52,113 nt of DNA, taken from assembly GCA_030448245.1 (NCBI GenBank), contig JAUJNH010000013.1, positions 9,033-61,145 of the forward strand, in the 5' to 3' direction. The notes below the pieces were generated by a model, which was not told the origin of the DNA, did not search any database, and worked only from the letters and a program-made list of their open reading frames with translations. Source of the stretch: Acidimicrobiales bacterium. Its GTDB lineage: Bacteria; Actinomycetota; Acidimicrobiia; Acidimicrobiales; JAUJNH01. This document shows positions 33,104 through 40,541 of the stretch, one piece after another (the stretch's first letter is position 1; each line of letters opens with the position of its first letter). The position numbers were made by a program, and so were the translations under genes.

Positions 33104-34876
33104 ATGCGCAGCAGCTCGTTCGACCAGTGGGTGTACGTCGCCGCCCCCCTCTTCACCTATGGGCTCATCGTGCTCGGCCTGGCCGCCTGGGGCTGGGTGG
33201 CGGGCGGGGCTGAAGGAGGCAACCCGCTCTCCACGTTCTTCCGGGCCATCTCGTTCACGCTCCACCGGCTCACGGGCGTCGCAGGCTGGGCCATGGCGGG
33301 TGCCTTGACGGGCCTCACCGCCGCCGGCTTCGCCGCGGTCGGCGTGTACTGGGACGTGGCCTGGCACATCGACTACGGCCGCGACGACGAGCTGTTCACC
33401 CCGGCCCACACCATGATCCTCATCGGGCTCAACGGCCTCGTCTTCGCCGCGGGCGTCGCCGTGCTGTTCGCCACGCTGGACCGGCCGAAGGACGGAAGCG
33501 GGTCGCGGAGCCGGCTGCGGGTGCCGTGGTCGGCGCTCGTGCTGGGCGCCCTCGGGTTCGGGGCCTCGGCCGCCTTTCCCCTCGACGACCTCTGGCACAA
33601 GGCCTACGGCGTCGACGTCACGCTGTGGAGCCCCACCCACCTGCAGCTCATCATCGGTGGCTCGCTCAGCCCGATCGCCATCTGGCTGATGATCCGAGAG
33701 GGGCGGCAGGAGACGGACTCGGGGCCCACCGGCCTGGGCCGGGCCATCGAGGTGCTCACCTTCGGCGCCATCCTCACCGGCCTGTCGATCGTGCAGGGCG
33801 AGTTCGACTTCGGCGTCCCCCAGTTCCAGGTGCTGTACCAGCCGATCCTGATCGTGGCGGCGGCCGGCTTGGCTCTGGTGGCGGCCCGGACCGTCCTCGG
33901 GGCCGGCGGTGCCCTGCTGACGGTGCTGGCCTTCCTCGTCCTGCGCGGCACGTTCACCTTCCTGGTCGGAGGTGCGCTGAACCACACGGCCCCGCGCTTC
34001 CCGCTGTACCTCGTGGCCGCGGTGGCGGTCGAGGTCGCCGCGCTGGTGCTGGGCACCGAGGGGCGTCTGCGGTTCGCCGCCGCGTCGGGGGTGGCGGTGG
34101 CCACCATCGGTCTGGCTGCCGAGCTGGTGTGGATCAGGCTGTCGGGTTGGGGGTCGCCGTCGGCCAACGGCCTGCCCCTGGCGGTCGTGCTGAGCGTGGC
34201 GGCCGGCGTGGCCGCCGCCATCCTCGGTGCGGCCCTGGTGCAGCGGGCGGTCCCCTCGGCCGCGGCCGGTCTGCGGCCGGTGGTGGTCGCCGCCGCCGGC
34301 GTGGCCCTGCTCGCCGTGCTGGCCGTCCCGCTGCCCCGCAACGTCGGCGACGTGACAGCCGTGATCAGCCTGGACCGGCTCGACGGCGAGGCCACCGTGA
34401 CGGTGCAGCTCGATCCGGCGTCCGCGGCCGAGGACGCCACCGTGTTCGGGGTGCTCGCCTGGCAGGGCGGGGGCCGGGTCCTGGCCGAGCTCGACGAGGT
34501 CGGCCCCGGCCGCTACGTGTCGTCCCGGCCGGTGCCCGTCAGCGGCGAGTGGAAGTCGATGGTCGGGCTCCAGCGCGGCGACGAGGTGATGGCCGCTCCC
34601 ATCTACCTCCCGGCCGACCCGGAGATCGGCGCCTCGGCCATCCCGGCCCAGGCTGAGCGCCGCGTCCCCTTCTCCCTCAACACCGACATCCTCCTGCGAG
34701 AGGCCAAGGACGGGCCGGCCTGGCCCGCCCTGGCCAGCTACGCCGGCGTCACCCTCGTCCTGGCCGTGTGGCTGGCGCTCTTCACGCGGGCGGCGTCCCG
34801 GGTGCGCCCACCGTCGCGGCCCCCGGGCGGCCGGCTCGGCCTGGGGGGCGGGCCGGCGCTGACCGCCACCCGCTGA
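33104..34876 (+). CDS. large membrane protein with His-rich helices and C-terminal beta domain
   Basis: This 590-residue protein has about ten predicted membrane helices in residues 10-430. Two helices end in similar charged motifs, YWDVAWHIDYGRDDELFTPA and FPLDDLWHKAYGVDVTLW, each followed by a His (PAHTM, PTHLQ), hinting at metal or haem binding at one membrane face. Residues about 430-550 form a soluble beta-rich domain (GPGRYVSSRPVPVSGEWKSM) like the FixH/YtkA-type or copper-resistance beta sandwich. One more helix closes the protein. A GGGAGGG SD precedes the ATG. No named family is recognised. Divergence from a MerR regulator suggests inducible export or stress tolerance. Confidence 0.75.
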   Translation: MRSSSFDQWVYVAAPLFTYGLIVLGLAAWGWVAGGAEGGNPLSTFFRAISFTLHRLTGVAGWAMAGALTGLTAAGFAAVGVYWDVAWHIDYGRDDELFTPAHTMILIGLNGLVFAAGVAVLFATLDRPKDGSGSRSRLRVPWSALVLGALGFGASAAFPLDDLWHKAYGVDVTLWSPTHLQLIIGGSLSPIAIWLMIREGRQETDSGPTGLGRAIEVLTFGAILTGLSIVQGEFDFGVPQFQVLYQPILIVAAAGLALVAARTVLGAGGALLTVLAFLVLRGTFTFLVGGALNHTAPRFPLYLVAAVAVEVAALVLGTEGRLRFAAASGVAVATIGLAAELVWIRLSGWGSPSANGLPLAVVLSVAAGVAAAILGAALVQRAVPSAAAGLRPVVVAAAGVALLAVLAVPLPRNVGDVTAVISLDRLDGEATVTVQLDPASAAEDATVFGVLAWQGGGRVLAELDEVGPGRYVSSRPVPVSGEWKSMVGLQRGDEVMAAPIYLPADPEIGASAIPAQAERRVPFSLNTDILLREAKDGPAWPALASYAGVTLVLAVWLALFTRAASRVRPPSRPPGGRLGLGGGPALTATR

Positions 34877-34901
34877 GCGCCGCCGCCGCCCGGCTGGGAG
34901 C

Positions 34902-35747
34902 ATGCGGGCCGCCATGGGCAGCGGGTACGTGCACGGCTACGATGACCGAGAGCGTGACCGCCTCGCCGACCAGGCGGGCACCCTGGTCGACCTGCTGCAC
35001 GAGGGCACCGTCTACCCGCCCGGCAGCCGGGTTCTCGAGGCCGGGTGCGGGGTGGGAGCGCAGACCGTGCCGCTCGCGTCCAGGAGCCCGGAGGCCCGCC
35101 TGGTGTCGATCGACGTGTCGGCCGGCTCCCTTGCCGAGGCCCGGTCGAAAGCGAAGGCCTCCGGTGTCGCCAACGTGGAGCTCCTGCAGGCGGACATCTT
35201 CGACCTCCCGTTCCGAGCGGCTTCGTTCGACCACGTCTTCGTCTGCTTCGTGCTCGAGCACGTGGCGCGGCCGGTCGAGGCGCTGCGAGCGCTGAAGGAG
35301 GTGCTCAGGCCGGGCGGCACGATCACCGTCATCGAGGGTGACCACGGGTCGGCCTACTTCCATCCCGACAGCCCCGCCGCCCACGAGGTCATCCGGTGCC
35401 TGGTGGCGCTGCAGGAGATGTCTGGCGGCAACGCGCTGATCGGGAGGCAGCTGCACCCGCTGCTGCTGGCGGCCGACTTCGACAGCGTCGCCGTCGCACC
35501 TCGGATGGTCTACGTCGACTCGAGCAGGCCGGATCTCGTCGAGGGCTTCACGAGGAGGACCTTCACGGCGATGGTCGAGGGCGTCCGCGGCGAGGCCGTC
35601 GGGAGGGGCATGGTGGATCCTGCCGCGTTCGAAGCCGGGATCAGTGCGCTCTCTAGGACGGCGGCCGACGACGGGGTGTTCTGCTACACGTTCTTCAAGG
35701 GCACGGCTCGCAAGGGGCCGGAGCCGGCGGCCGGCTCGTCCGCCTGA
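34902..35747 (+). CDS. class I SAM-dependent methyltransferase
   Basis: This 281-residue Rossmann-fold methyltransferase shows motif I, RVLEAGCGVGAQTVPLAS, near residues 48-65. The acidic ribose-binding residue is in LVSIDVSAGSLAEA, and motif IV is FDHVFVCFVLEHVARPVEAL. The C-terminal half resembles UbiE-like or small-molecule methyltransferases; the substrate is unknown. ATG at 34902 has a close GGGAG; ATG at 34914 (MGSGYVHGYDD) is an equally good start. It follows the membrane-protein gene after 25 bp and could share its transcript. Confidence 0.88.
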   Translation: MRAAMGSGYVHGYDDRERDRLADQAGTLVDLLHEGTVYPPGSRVLEAGCGVGAQTVPLASRSPEARLVSIDVSAGSLAEARSKAKASGVANVELLQADIFDLPFRAASFDHVFVCFVLEHVARPVEALRALKEVLRPGGTITVIEGDHGSAYFHPDSPAAHEVIRCLVALQEMSGGNALIGRQLHPLLLAADFDSVAVAPRMVYVDSSRPDLVEGFTRRTFTAMVEGVRGEAVGRGMVDPAAFEAGISALSRTAADDGVFCYTFFKGTARKGPEPAAGSSA

Positions 35748-35785
35748 GGTCCCGGGAGCGAGCGCCGGCACTGCGCAGTTGGGCC

Positions 35786-36694
35786 TCAGGCGACGAGGTG
35801 GAGGCGCTGGTTCGACACGCGCACGGTGGCCCGCTGGCCCCAGGTCAGGCTCAGGGCGTCGGACTCGATGCCGTCGCCGAAGATCACCAGGTCCGACTCG
35901 GCCGTGACGACAAGCTCCCGGTCCGCCTCGACGACGCCCTCGGTCTGGTCGGTGCCGGTGGCCGGCGACGGCCACGCCTCTCGGACGAACCAGCACAGGC
36001 GGGCCTCCTCGGGCGTGGGCAGCCGCAGCCGGCTGCCACGTTCCAGCCAGACCGATCGGCACCACCCGGTGGCGCCCGTCCCGGTGCCGACCAGCACCCC
36101 TGACGACGACTGCCGCTCGGTCGCGCCGGCGCCGGCCCCGATGCGGTAGCGGGCCGACTGGTGGCCGGGGTGGCCGACGTACACCTCGTTGAGGGCCCGC
36201 AGGGCCTGTCCGTCGTCGACGGTGGCCTCGACCATGACCCGGGCCTCGGTGCGGAGCCGCGCCGGGTGGTCGGCGCCGGCCGATGCGAGCAGCTGCAGCA
36301 GTGGGCCGGCGGCCTCGGCCCGGTGGGGGACGAGCACGCCGGGGTTGCGGCCCGGTTCGGGGTTGATGCCGACCACGGGCTGCCCAGCCAGGTACTTGGC
36401 GACGTTCGCCACCAGCCCGTCCTGGCCCACCGCCACGACCACGTCCTCGGGCCCGAAGAGGAAGCGATCGAGGTCGGACCGCTCGACCTGGCCCCGGCGC
36501 CAGTCCAGCGGGATGGCCCCCGCCGCCAGCGTCAAGGCCGCGTGCTGGGCGGCGTGGCGGGCCTGGACCTCCTCGAGGGTCCGGCCGCGGCTCGTCAGGA
36601 AGAAGGCCGCCTGTTGGCGGGTGCCGTGGCGGGCGACGAGCTCATCGAGCTCGGTGCGGCGGTGCACGAGGACGGCCCTCGGGGTGAGGCTCAC
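35786..36694 (-). CDS. NAD kinase-like protein with altered GGDGT motif
   Basis: This 302-residue member of the ATP-NAD kinase/diacylglycerol kinase superfamily carries the normal catalytic loop GGDGT as VVAVGQDGLVANVAKYL: the Asp is kept but Gly2 and Thr are replaced. A second motif, ALNEVYVGH, retains the Asn-Glu pair that binds NAD, and GTGTGATGWCRS matches the third glycine-rich motif. So substrate binding looks preserved while kinase chemistry may differ. It begins 4 bp inside the SPFH gene (ATGA) and is presumably under NrtR control with it. A true NAD kinase is not in the window, so this may be a specialised paralogue. Confidence 0.78.
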   Translation of the reverse strand: MSLTPRAVLVHRRTELDELVARHGTRQQAAFFLTSRGRTLEEVQARHAAQHAALTLAAGAIPLDWRRGQVERSDLDRFLFGPEDVVVAVGQDGLVANVAKYLAGQPVVGINPEPGRNPGVLVPHRAEAAGPLLQLLASAGADHPARLRTEARVMVEATVDDGQALRALNEVYVGHPGHQSARYRIGAGAGATERQSSSGVLVGTGTGATGWCRSVWLERGSRLRLPTPEEARLCWFVREAWPSPATGTDQTEGVVEADRELVVTAESDLVIFGDGIESDALSLTWGQRATVRVSNQRLHLVA

Positions 36695-37704
36695 GCGGCT
36701 TCCTGCGCCTCGCCGCTCCCGAGGCGGGCAAGCAGGGGGGTCAGGACGTCCGGTGTCAGGTTGAGGGTGCCGATCGACGGCAGGTGGCCAGCCAGCTCCT
36801 TGACCGCCAGCCCGAGGATCGTCGCCGCCTCGAGCTCACGGTAGGCGGCGATCCGGGCGGCCTCGGCGTCGGCCTCGGCCAGCCCCACGACCCGGGTTGC
36901 GTCGGCCTGGGCGTCGGCGAGCAACCGCTGGGCGGCAGCCTTGGCGTGGGTGTGGATCCGCCCGGCCGCCGCCTGCTCTGCGGCCCGACGTCGTTCGTTC
37001 TGGCCCTTCTGCTCGACCAGCTGCTCTTCACGCCGAGCCAGCTCGATCTGGTTCTGCAGCTCGTTCTCGCTGATGGCCCCCTCGCGCTCGACGGCCAGCG
37101 CCCGCCGCTCGAAGGTGGCCTTGTCGGCGTCCTGCTGCACCCGCTCGCGCATCGGCGTCTGCAGCGCCCGCTCGATCTCGGGTTCGGCCCGGACGGCCAC
37201 GACGCGGACGTCCACGATGCCGAGGCCGTCGCCGGCGATCCGGGGGTCCGCGGCCAGGCCTGCGCCGACGCGCTCGCGAACTGCGGCCATGCCCGTGGCG
37301 AGCGCCTGAGGCAAGGTCATCTGGGCGAGGAGGTCGAGCGCGTGCTGCTGGGCGAGCTCGGTGAGGAGGCTGCCCAGCTGCTCGAGCGGCGTCGCCCGCC
37401 ACGTGCCCAGATCGGGATCGATGCCGAAGTCGACGCGGGCGGCCGCCGTGGCCGGGTCGACCACCCTGTAGGTGATCGTGGCCTGGACGGTGACGTCCTG
37501 GAAGTCGATCGTCCGGGCGTGGAACAGCAGGGGCTGCTCTCGATCGTCGACCGGGACCTCGCTGAGCGCGGCCGTCAGCGGCCGGAACCAGAAGGCCTGG
37601 CCGGGGCCGGCGTGGGCGAGACGGCCCTTCCGGAGGTGCTGGACGTGTGCGGTGGGGTTGGCTCGCAGGTGCCTGACGAAGCCGAACCTGGTGATGTCTG
37701 CCAT
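36691..37704 (-). CDS. SPFH/band 7 domain protein
   Basis: This 337-residue prohibitin/flotillin-like protein has an SPFH domain over residues about 30-190 (VTVQATITYRVVDPATAAAR) followed by an Ala/Glu/Arg/Gln-rich coiled coil (about 190-290) of the kind that drives oligomerisation. No N-terminal membrane anchor is visible, so membrane association would be peripheral. ATG at 37704 is preceded by AAGGAG. It is coupled to an NAD-kinase-like gene and divergent from an NrtR regulator across three palindromes, so it belongs to a probable NAD-related regulon. Its role there is unknown. Confidence 0.85.
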   Translation of the reverse strand: MADITRFGFVRHLRANPTAHVQHLRKGRLAHAGPGQAFWFRPLTAALSEVPVDDREQPLLFHARTIDFQDVTVQATITYRVVDPATAAARVDFGIDPDLGTWRATPLEQLGSLLTELAQQHALDLLAQMTLPQALATGMAAVRERVGAGLAADPRIAGDGLGIVDVRVVAVRAEPEIERALQTPMRERVQQDADKATFERRALAVEREGAISENELQNQIELARREEQLVEQKGQNERRRAAEQAAAGRIHTHAKAAAQRLLADAQADATRVVGLAEADAEAARIAAYRELEAATILGLAVKELAGHLPSIGTLNLTPDVLTPLLARLGSGEAQEAA

Positions 37705-37716
37705 CGTGCACTCCTT

Positions 37717-37773
37717 CTCGTCAGTGCGACGATAACCGGGGAACCCGGTTCTCGTCAAGGTGACGAGTAGTGT
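37717..37773. promoter_or_regulatory. three abutting 17-bp palindromes with divergent promoters
   Basis: Three dyads of identical 7-3-7 build follow one another without a gap. CTCGTCAGTGCGACGAT spans 37717-37733 (TCGTC/GACGA perfect), AACCGGGGAACCCGGTT spans 37734-37750 (perfect), and CTCGTCAAGGTGACGAG spans 37751-37767 (perfect). The outer two share half-sites and are probably operators for the Nudix regulator. TAGTGT (37768-37773) abuts the third and is 7 nt from the regulator GTG. On the minus strand TATCGT (37734 to 37729) is the likely -10 for the SPFH gene. Confidence 0.75.
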
Positions 37774-37780
37774 GGCTTCC

Positions 37781-38494
37781 GTGCCGAGCCCACCCCTTCG
37801 GATGACTGCGGCGCTCACCGTCGACCTGGTCGTGCTCACGGTCCGGGACGACCGACTGACCGTGCTGGTCGTCAAGCGCGGCGCTCCGCCCTTTCGGGGG
37901 CGATGGGCTCTCCCCGGCGGGTTCGTCGCCGAGGGTGAGGGGCTGCTCGACGCAGCCGTTCGGGAGCTGCGGGAGGAGACGGGCGTCCACACCATCGGCG
38001 GCCACCTCGAGCAGCTGGCGACGTACGGTGACCCCAAGCGGGACCCACGGGGGCGGGTGGTGACCGTCGCCCACCTGGCGCTCGTGCCAGACCTGCCCCC
38101 GCCCACAGCAGGCACCGACGCCGCCGAGGCCCGATGGGTGGAGGTGGCTGGGCTCCTCGAGCAGTCCAGGGTGCTCGCCTTCGACCACCACCGGATCCTG
38201 GTCGACGGGGTCGAGCGGGCCCGGGCGAAGCTCGAGTACTCGCCGCTGGCCACGGCGTTCTGCGGTGACGGGTTCACCATCGCCGAGCTACGCCACGTGT
38301 ACGAGGTCGTGTGGGGCACGACGCTCGACCCCCGCAACTTCCACCGGAAGGTCACCAGCACACCCGGCTTCCTGCAGCCGACGGGCAGCTCGACCACGCG
38401 AGACGGCGGCCGACCCGCCCAGATCTACCGCCGCGGCCACGCCCGCCTGCTCCACCCGGCGATGCTCCGCCCTGCGGAGCCGGGCTGCCCCTGA
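37781..38494 (+). CDS. nrtR: NrtR-type Nudix transcriptional regulator
   Basis: This 237-residue protein has a Nudix domain (residues about 10-135) and a C-terminal winged helix (about 145-225). This is the build of NrtR regulators of NAD metabolism, which are released from DNA by ADP-ribose. The Nudix box is complete (GGFVAEGEGLLDAAVRELRE followed by ETGV), so ADP-ribose hydrolysis may persist. The DNA-binding part includes FTIAELRHVYEVVWG and PRNFHRKVTSTPGFL. GTG at 37781 is chosen because TAGTGT lies 7 nt upstream; GTG at 37760 would lie inside the operator, and ATG at 37802 is an alternative. Confidence 0.88.
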   Translation: MPSPPLRMTAALTVDLVVLTVRDDRLTVLVVKRGAPPFRGRWALPGGFVAEGEGLLDAAVRELREETGVHTIGGHLEQLATYGDPKRDPRGRVVTVAHLALVPDLPPPTAGTDAAEARWVEVAGLLEQSRVLAFDHHRILVDGVERARAKLEYSPLATAFCGDGFTIAELRHVYEVVWGTTLDPRNFHRKVTSTPGFLQPTGSSTTRDGGRPAQIYRRGHARLLHPAMLRPAEPGCP

Positions 38495-38606
38495 TCGATC
38501 GGCGTCGGTAGGTTCATCGATACGGCCACGTCTTCGCGCGGGGCCCGCGGCAAGACGATGCGGGCTCGAGCGGGAGCCGTCCCCGCCATGCCCTACCTTG
38601 TGCCCT

Positions 38607-38633
38607 ATGTGGGCGGCCCGGGGGCCTCGGTGA
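38607..38633 (+). CDS. candidate 8-codon leaderless leader ORF of the cob operon
   Basis: ATG at 38607 lies 7 nt after a TACCTT box (38594-38599) and opens MWAARGPR, whose TGA (38631-38633) overlaps the GTG start of cobI (GTGA). The arrangement parallels the leader ORF at 9413 and suggests that cobI is translated by coupling to a leaderless peptide. Low complexity and small size prevent certainty. Confidence 0.4.
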   Translation: MWAARGPR

Positions 38634-39598
38634 AGAAGACGAGCGTCTACCTGCCGGAGGGGCTCAAGGCGCGGCTGGCGGCGGCGGCGCTGCGCAGCGG
38701 GCGGTCGGAGGCGCAGCTCGTGCGCCTGGCCGTCGAGCGTCTGGTCGATGCAGAGCCGCCCCCGGGGCCCGTGGGCCGGGCCGAGGATCCGGTGGTTCGG
38801 CGCCACCGGCGGGGGGCGTCCCTGGTCGGCCTGGGGATGGGGCCGGGCGACCCCGGGCTGGTGACCGCTCGGGCGGTGGCCGAGCTGCGGGCCGCCGACC
38901 GGGTGCTGGCGCCGAGCACGGACCTGGCGTCGGTGGGCCGGGCCGAGATCATCGTGCGGGAGGTGGCGCCTGACGTCGTCGTCGAGCGGGTCGGGTTCGT
39001 GATGGAGCTGGGTGGCGGAGCCCGGTCCAAGGCCCTGGCCGCGGCTGCCGAGCGGGTGGTGTCCGCCCTCGACGCGGGGGAGCGGGTGGCGTTCGTCACG
39101 CTGGGCGACCCGAACGTCTACAGCACCTTCTCGTCACTGGCCGAGGAGGTGCTGGCCCGCCGGCCGAGCGTGCCGGTCGAGACCGTGCCCGGGATCATGG
39201 CCTTCCAGGACCTCGCCGCTCGCGCTGGCACCGTCCTGGTCGACGGCGACGAGCGACTCGTCCTGGTGCCGGCCCGGGCCGGCGGCGACCGGAGCGCCCT
39301 GGCCGCGGCCGCGGCCGACCCGTCGGCGGCTCTCGTGGTCTACAAGGGAGGGGCCCGGCTGCCCGAGGTGGCTCGGGTGCTGGCCGAGGCGGGGCGGCTC
39401 GAAGGTGCCGTCCTCGGCGAGCTGCTCGGCCTCCCCGGCGGCCGGGTGGCCGCGGTGGCCGACGTGGCCGACCAGCCCGCCACCTACCTGGCGACCGTCG
39501 TGGTGCCGCCGGTCCGACCCGGCGCCGCCGCTCCGCCGGCTGGCGCTGACCCCGAGCCGCCGGTGGCGCCGCGGCGGCGGCGAAGGGCCGCATCGTGA
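38630..39598 (+). CDS. cobI: precorrin-2 C20-methyltransferase with N-terminal ribbon-helix-helix domain
   Basis: This 322-residue protein methylates precorrin-2 (or the cobalt form) at C20 using SAM. Residues about 62-290 are the tetrapyrrole methylase fold: LVGLGMGPGDPGLVTARAVA, FVTLGDPNVYSTFSSLAEEV and VETVPGIMAFQDLAARAG are all typical of CobI/CbiL. Residues 1-42 read as an Arc/CopG-type ribbon-helix-helix: VKKTSVYLPEGLKARLAAAA is a strand followed by helix A, and SEAQLVRLAVERLVD is helix B. The joint has no stop or restart. Homologues usually lack such a domain. It is followed by cobM with a GTGA overlap and heads the long cobalamin operon. Confidence 0.88.
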   Translation: MKKTSVYLPEGLKARLAAAALRSGRSEAQLVRLAVERLVDAEPPPGPVGRAEDPVVRRHRRGASLVGLGMGPGDPGLVTARAVAELRAADRVLAPSTDLASVGRAEIIVREVAPDVVVERVGFVMELGGGARSKALAAAAERVVSALDAGERVAFVTLGDPNVYSTFSSLAEEVLARRPSVPVETVPGIMAFQDLAARAGTVLVDGDERLVLVPARAGGDRSALAAAAADPSAALVVYKGGARLPEVARVLAEAGRLEGAVLGELLGLPGGRVAAVADVADQPATYLATVVVPPVRPGAAAPPAGADPEPPVAPRRRRRAAS

Positions 39599-40401
39599 TC
39601 TCGTTCGTGGGCGCCGGTCCGGGGGCGGCCGACCTGCTGACCCTCCGTGGTGCCGATCGCCTCGCTCGGGCCGACGTGGTGGTGTGGGCGTCGTCGCTCG
39701 TCAGTGAGGACGTCCTCGACCACGCCCCGGCCGGCGCCGTCGTCCACGACTCGGCCGGCATGACCTTCGAGGACGTCGTCGCCGTCTACCAGGCCTCCCC
39801 CGAGGCCCGGGTGGTGCGCCTCCACTCCGGCGATGTGTCGCTCTACTCAGCCGTCCAGGAGCAGGTGGACTGGTGCGAGGCCAACGGCCGGTCGTGGGAG
39901 GTGGTGCCCGGGGTCGGCTCGCTGGCGGCCGCGTCGGCGGTGGTGGGCCGTGAGCTCACCGTGCCCGGCGTGTCGCAGTCGGTCATCGCCACCCGGCTGG
40001 CGGGTCGCACGGCGACGTCGATGCCGGCGGGGGAGACGGTGGCGGCCTTCGCCCGCCACCGGACCACGCTGGCTGTGTACCTCTCGGCCGCTCGACCCGA
40101 GGAGCTTCAGGACGAGCTGCTGGCCGGCGGCGACGGCTACCCGCCCGAGACCCCTGCGGTGCTGGTGGTGCGGGCGTCATGGCCGGACGAGCGGGTGCAC
40201 CGGACCACGGTCGGCCAGCTGGCGGAGACGATGCGAGCCGACGGCGCCCGGGTCACGGCGCTGGTCCTCGTGGGCCCTGCCCTCGCCGGCGCCGCCGCCC
40301 GCTGCCACCTGTACGACCCCGGCTACGCCCACGCCCACCGGCGCCGGTCGCACCCCGGCTCGACCAAGGGGCGCCCCACCGTCCCCCGGAGCACGTCGTG
40401 A
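39595..40401 (+). CDS. cobM: precorrin-4 C11-methyltransferase
   Basis: This 268-residue tetrapyrrole methylase adds the C11 methyl group. Motifs are SFVGAGPGAADLLTLRGADR at the N-terminus, VWASSLVSEDVLDHAP, RLHSGDVSLYSAVQEQVDW, and VPGVGSLAAASAVVGREL with TVPGVSQSVI, all diagnostic for CobM/CbiF. The GTG start overlaps the cobI stop by 4 bp. The C-terminal 25 residues are His/Arg/Ser-rich and variable. Confidence 0.95.
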   Translation: MISFVGAGPGAADLLTLRGADRLARADVVVWASSLVSEDVLDHAPAGAVVHDSAGMTFEDVVAVYQASPEARVVRLHSGDVSLYSAVQEQVDWCEANGRSWEVVPGVGSLAAASAVVGRELTVPGVSQSVIATRLAGRTATSMPAGETVAAFARHRTTLAVYLSAARPEELQDELLAGGDGYPPETPAVLVVRASWPDERVHRTTVGQLAETMRADGARVTALVLVGPALAGAAARCHLYDPGYAHAHRRRSHPGSTKGRPTVPRSTS

Positions 40402-40541
40402 GGGCGGCGCGCCCCGGCGCCCCCCCGTGCCCTGCGCCCTTCGCGTCGGCCCACCGCCGCTCCTCCACCGACGTTGGCGGTCCTGGGCGAGGTGGGCGGG
40501 GGCGGAGGGTCGAGCCGCGCGCCCAGCCGGTGCCGTCGTGA
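40398..40541 (+). CDS. candidate 47-codon bridging ORF
   Basis: GTG at 40398 overlaps the cobM stop (GTGA), and its own TGA at 40539 overlaps the GTG of the next methylase gene (GTGA). It thus bridges the only sizeable gap in this part of the operon. The product is Arg/Pro/Gly-rich with no recognisable domain. It may serve only to keep ribosomes moving between genes, or may be chance in GC-rich DNA. Confidence 0.25.
   Translation: MRAARPGAPPCPAPFASAHRRSSTDVGGPGRGGRGRRVEPRAQPVPS

Noticed and set aside
38495..38606. Possible second cobalamin riboswitch before cobI
   Set aside because: An AGGTTC string resembles the start of the cbtB leader, but there is no CCACTG box or P1 pairing; TAGGTT is better read as a -10-like hexamer.
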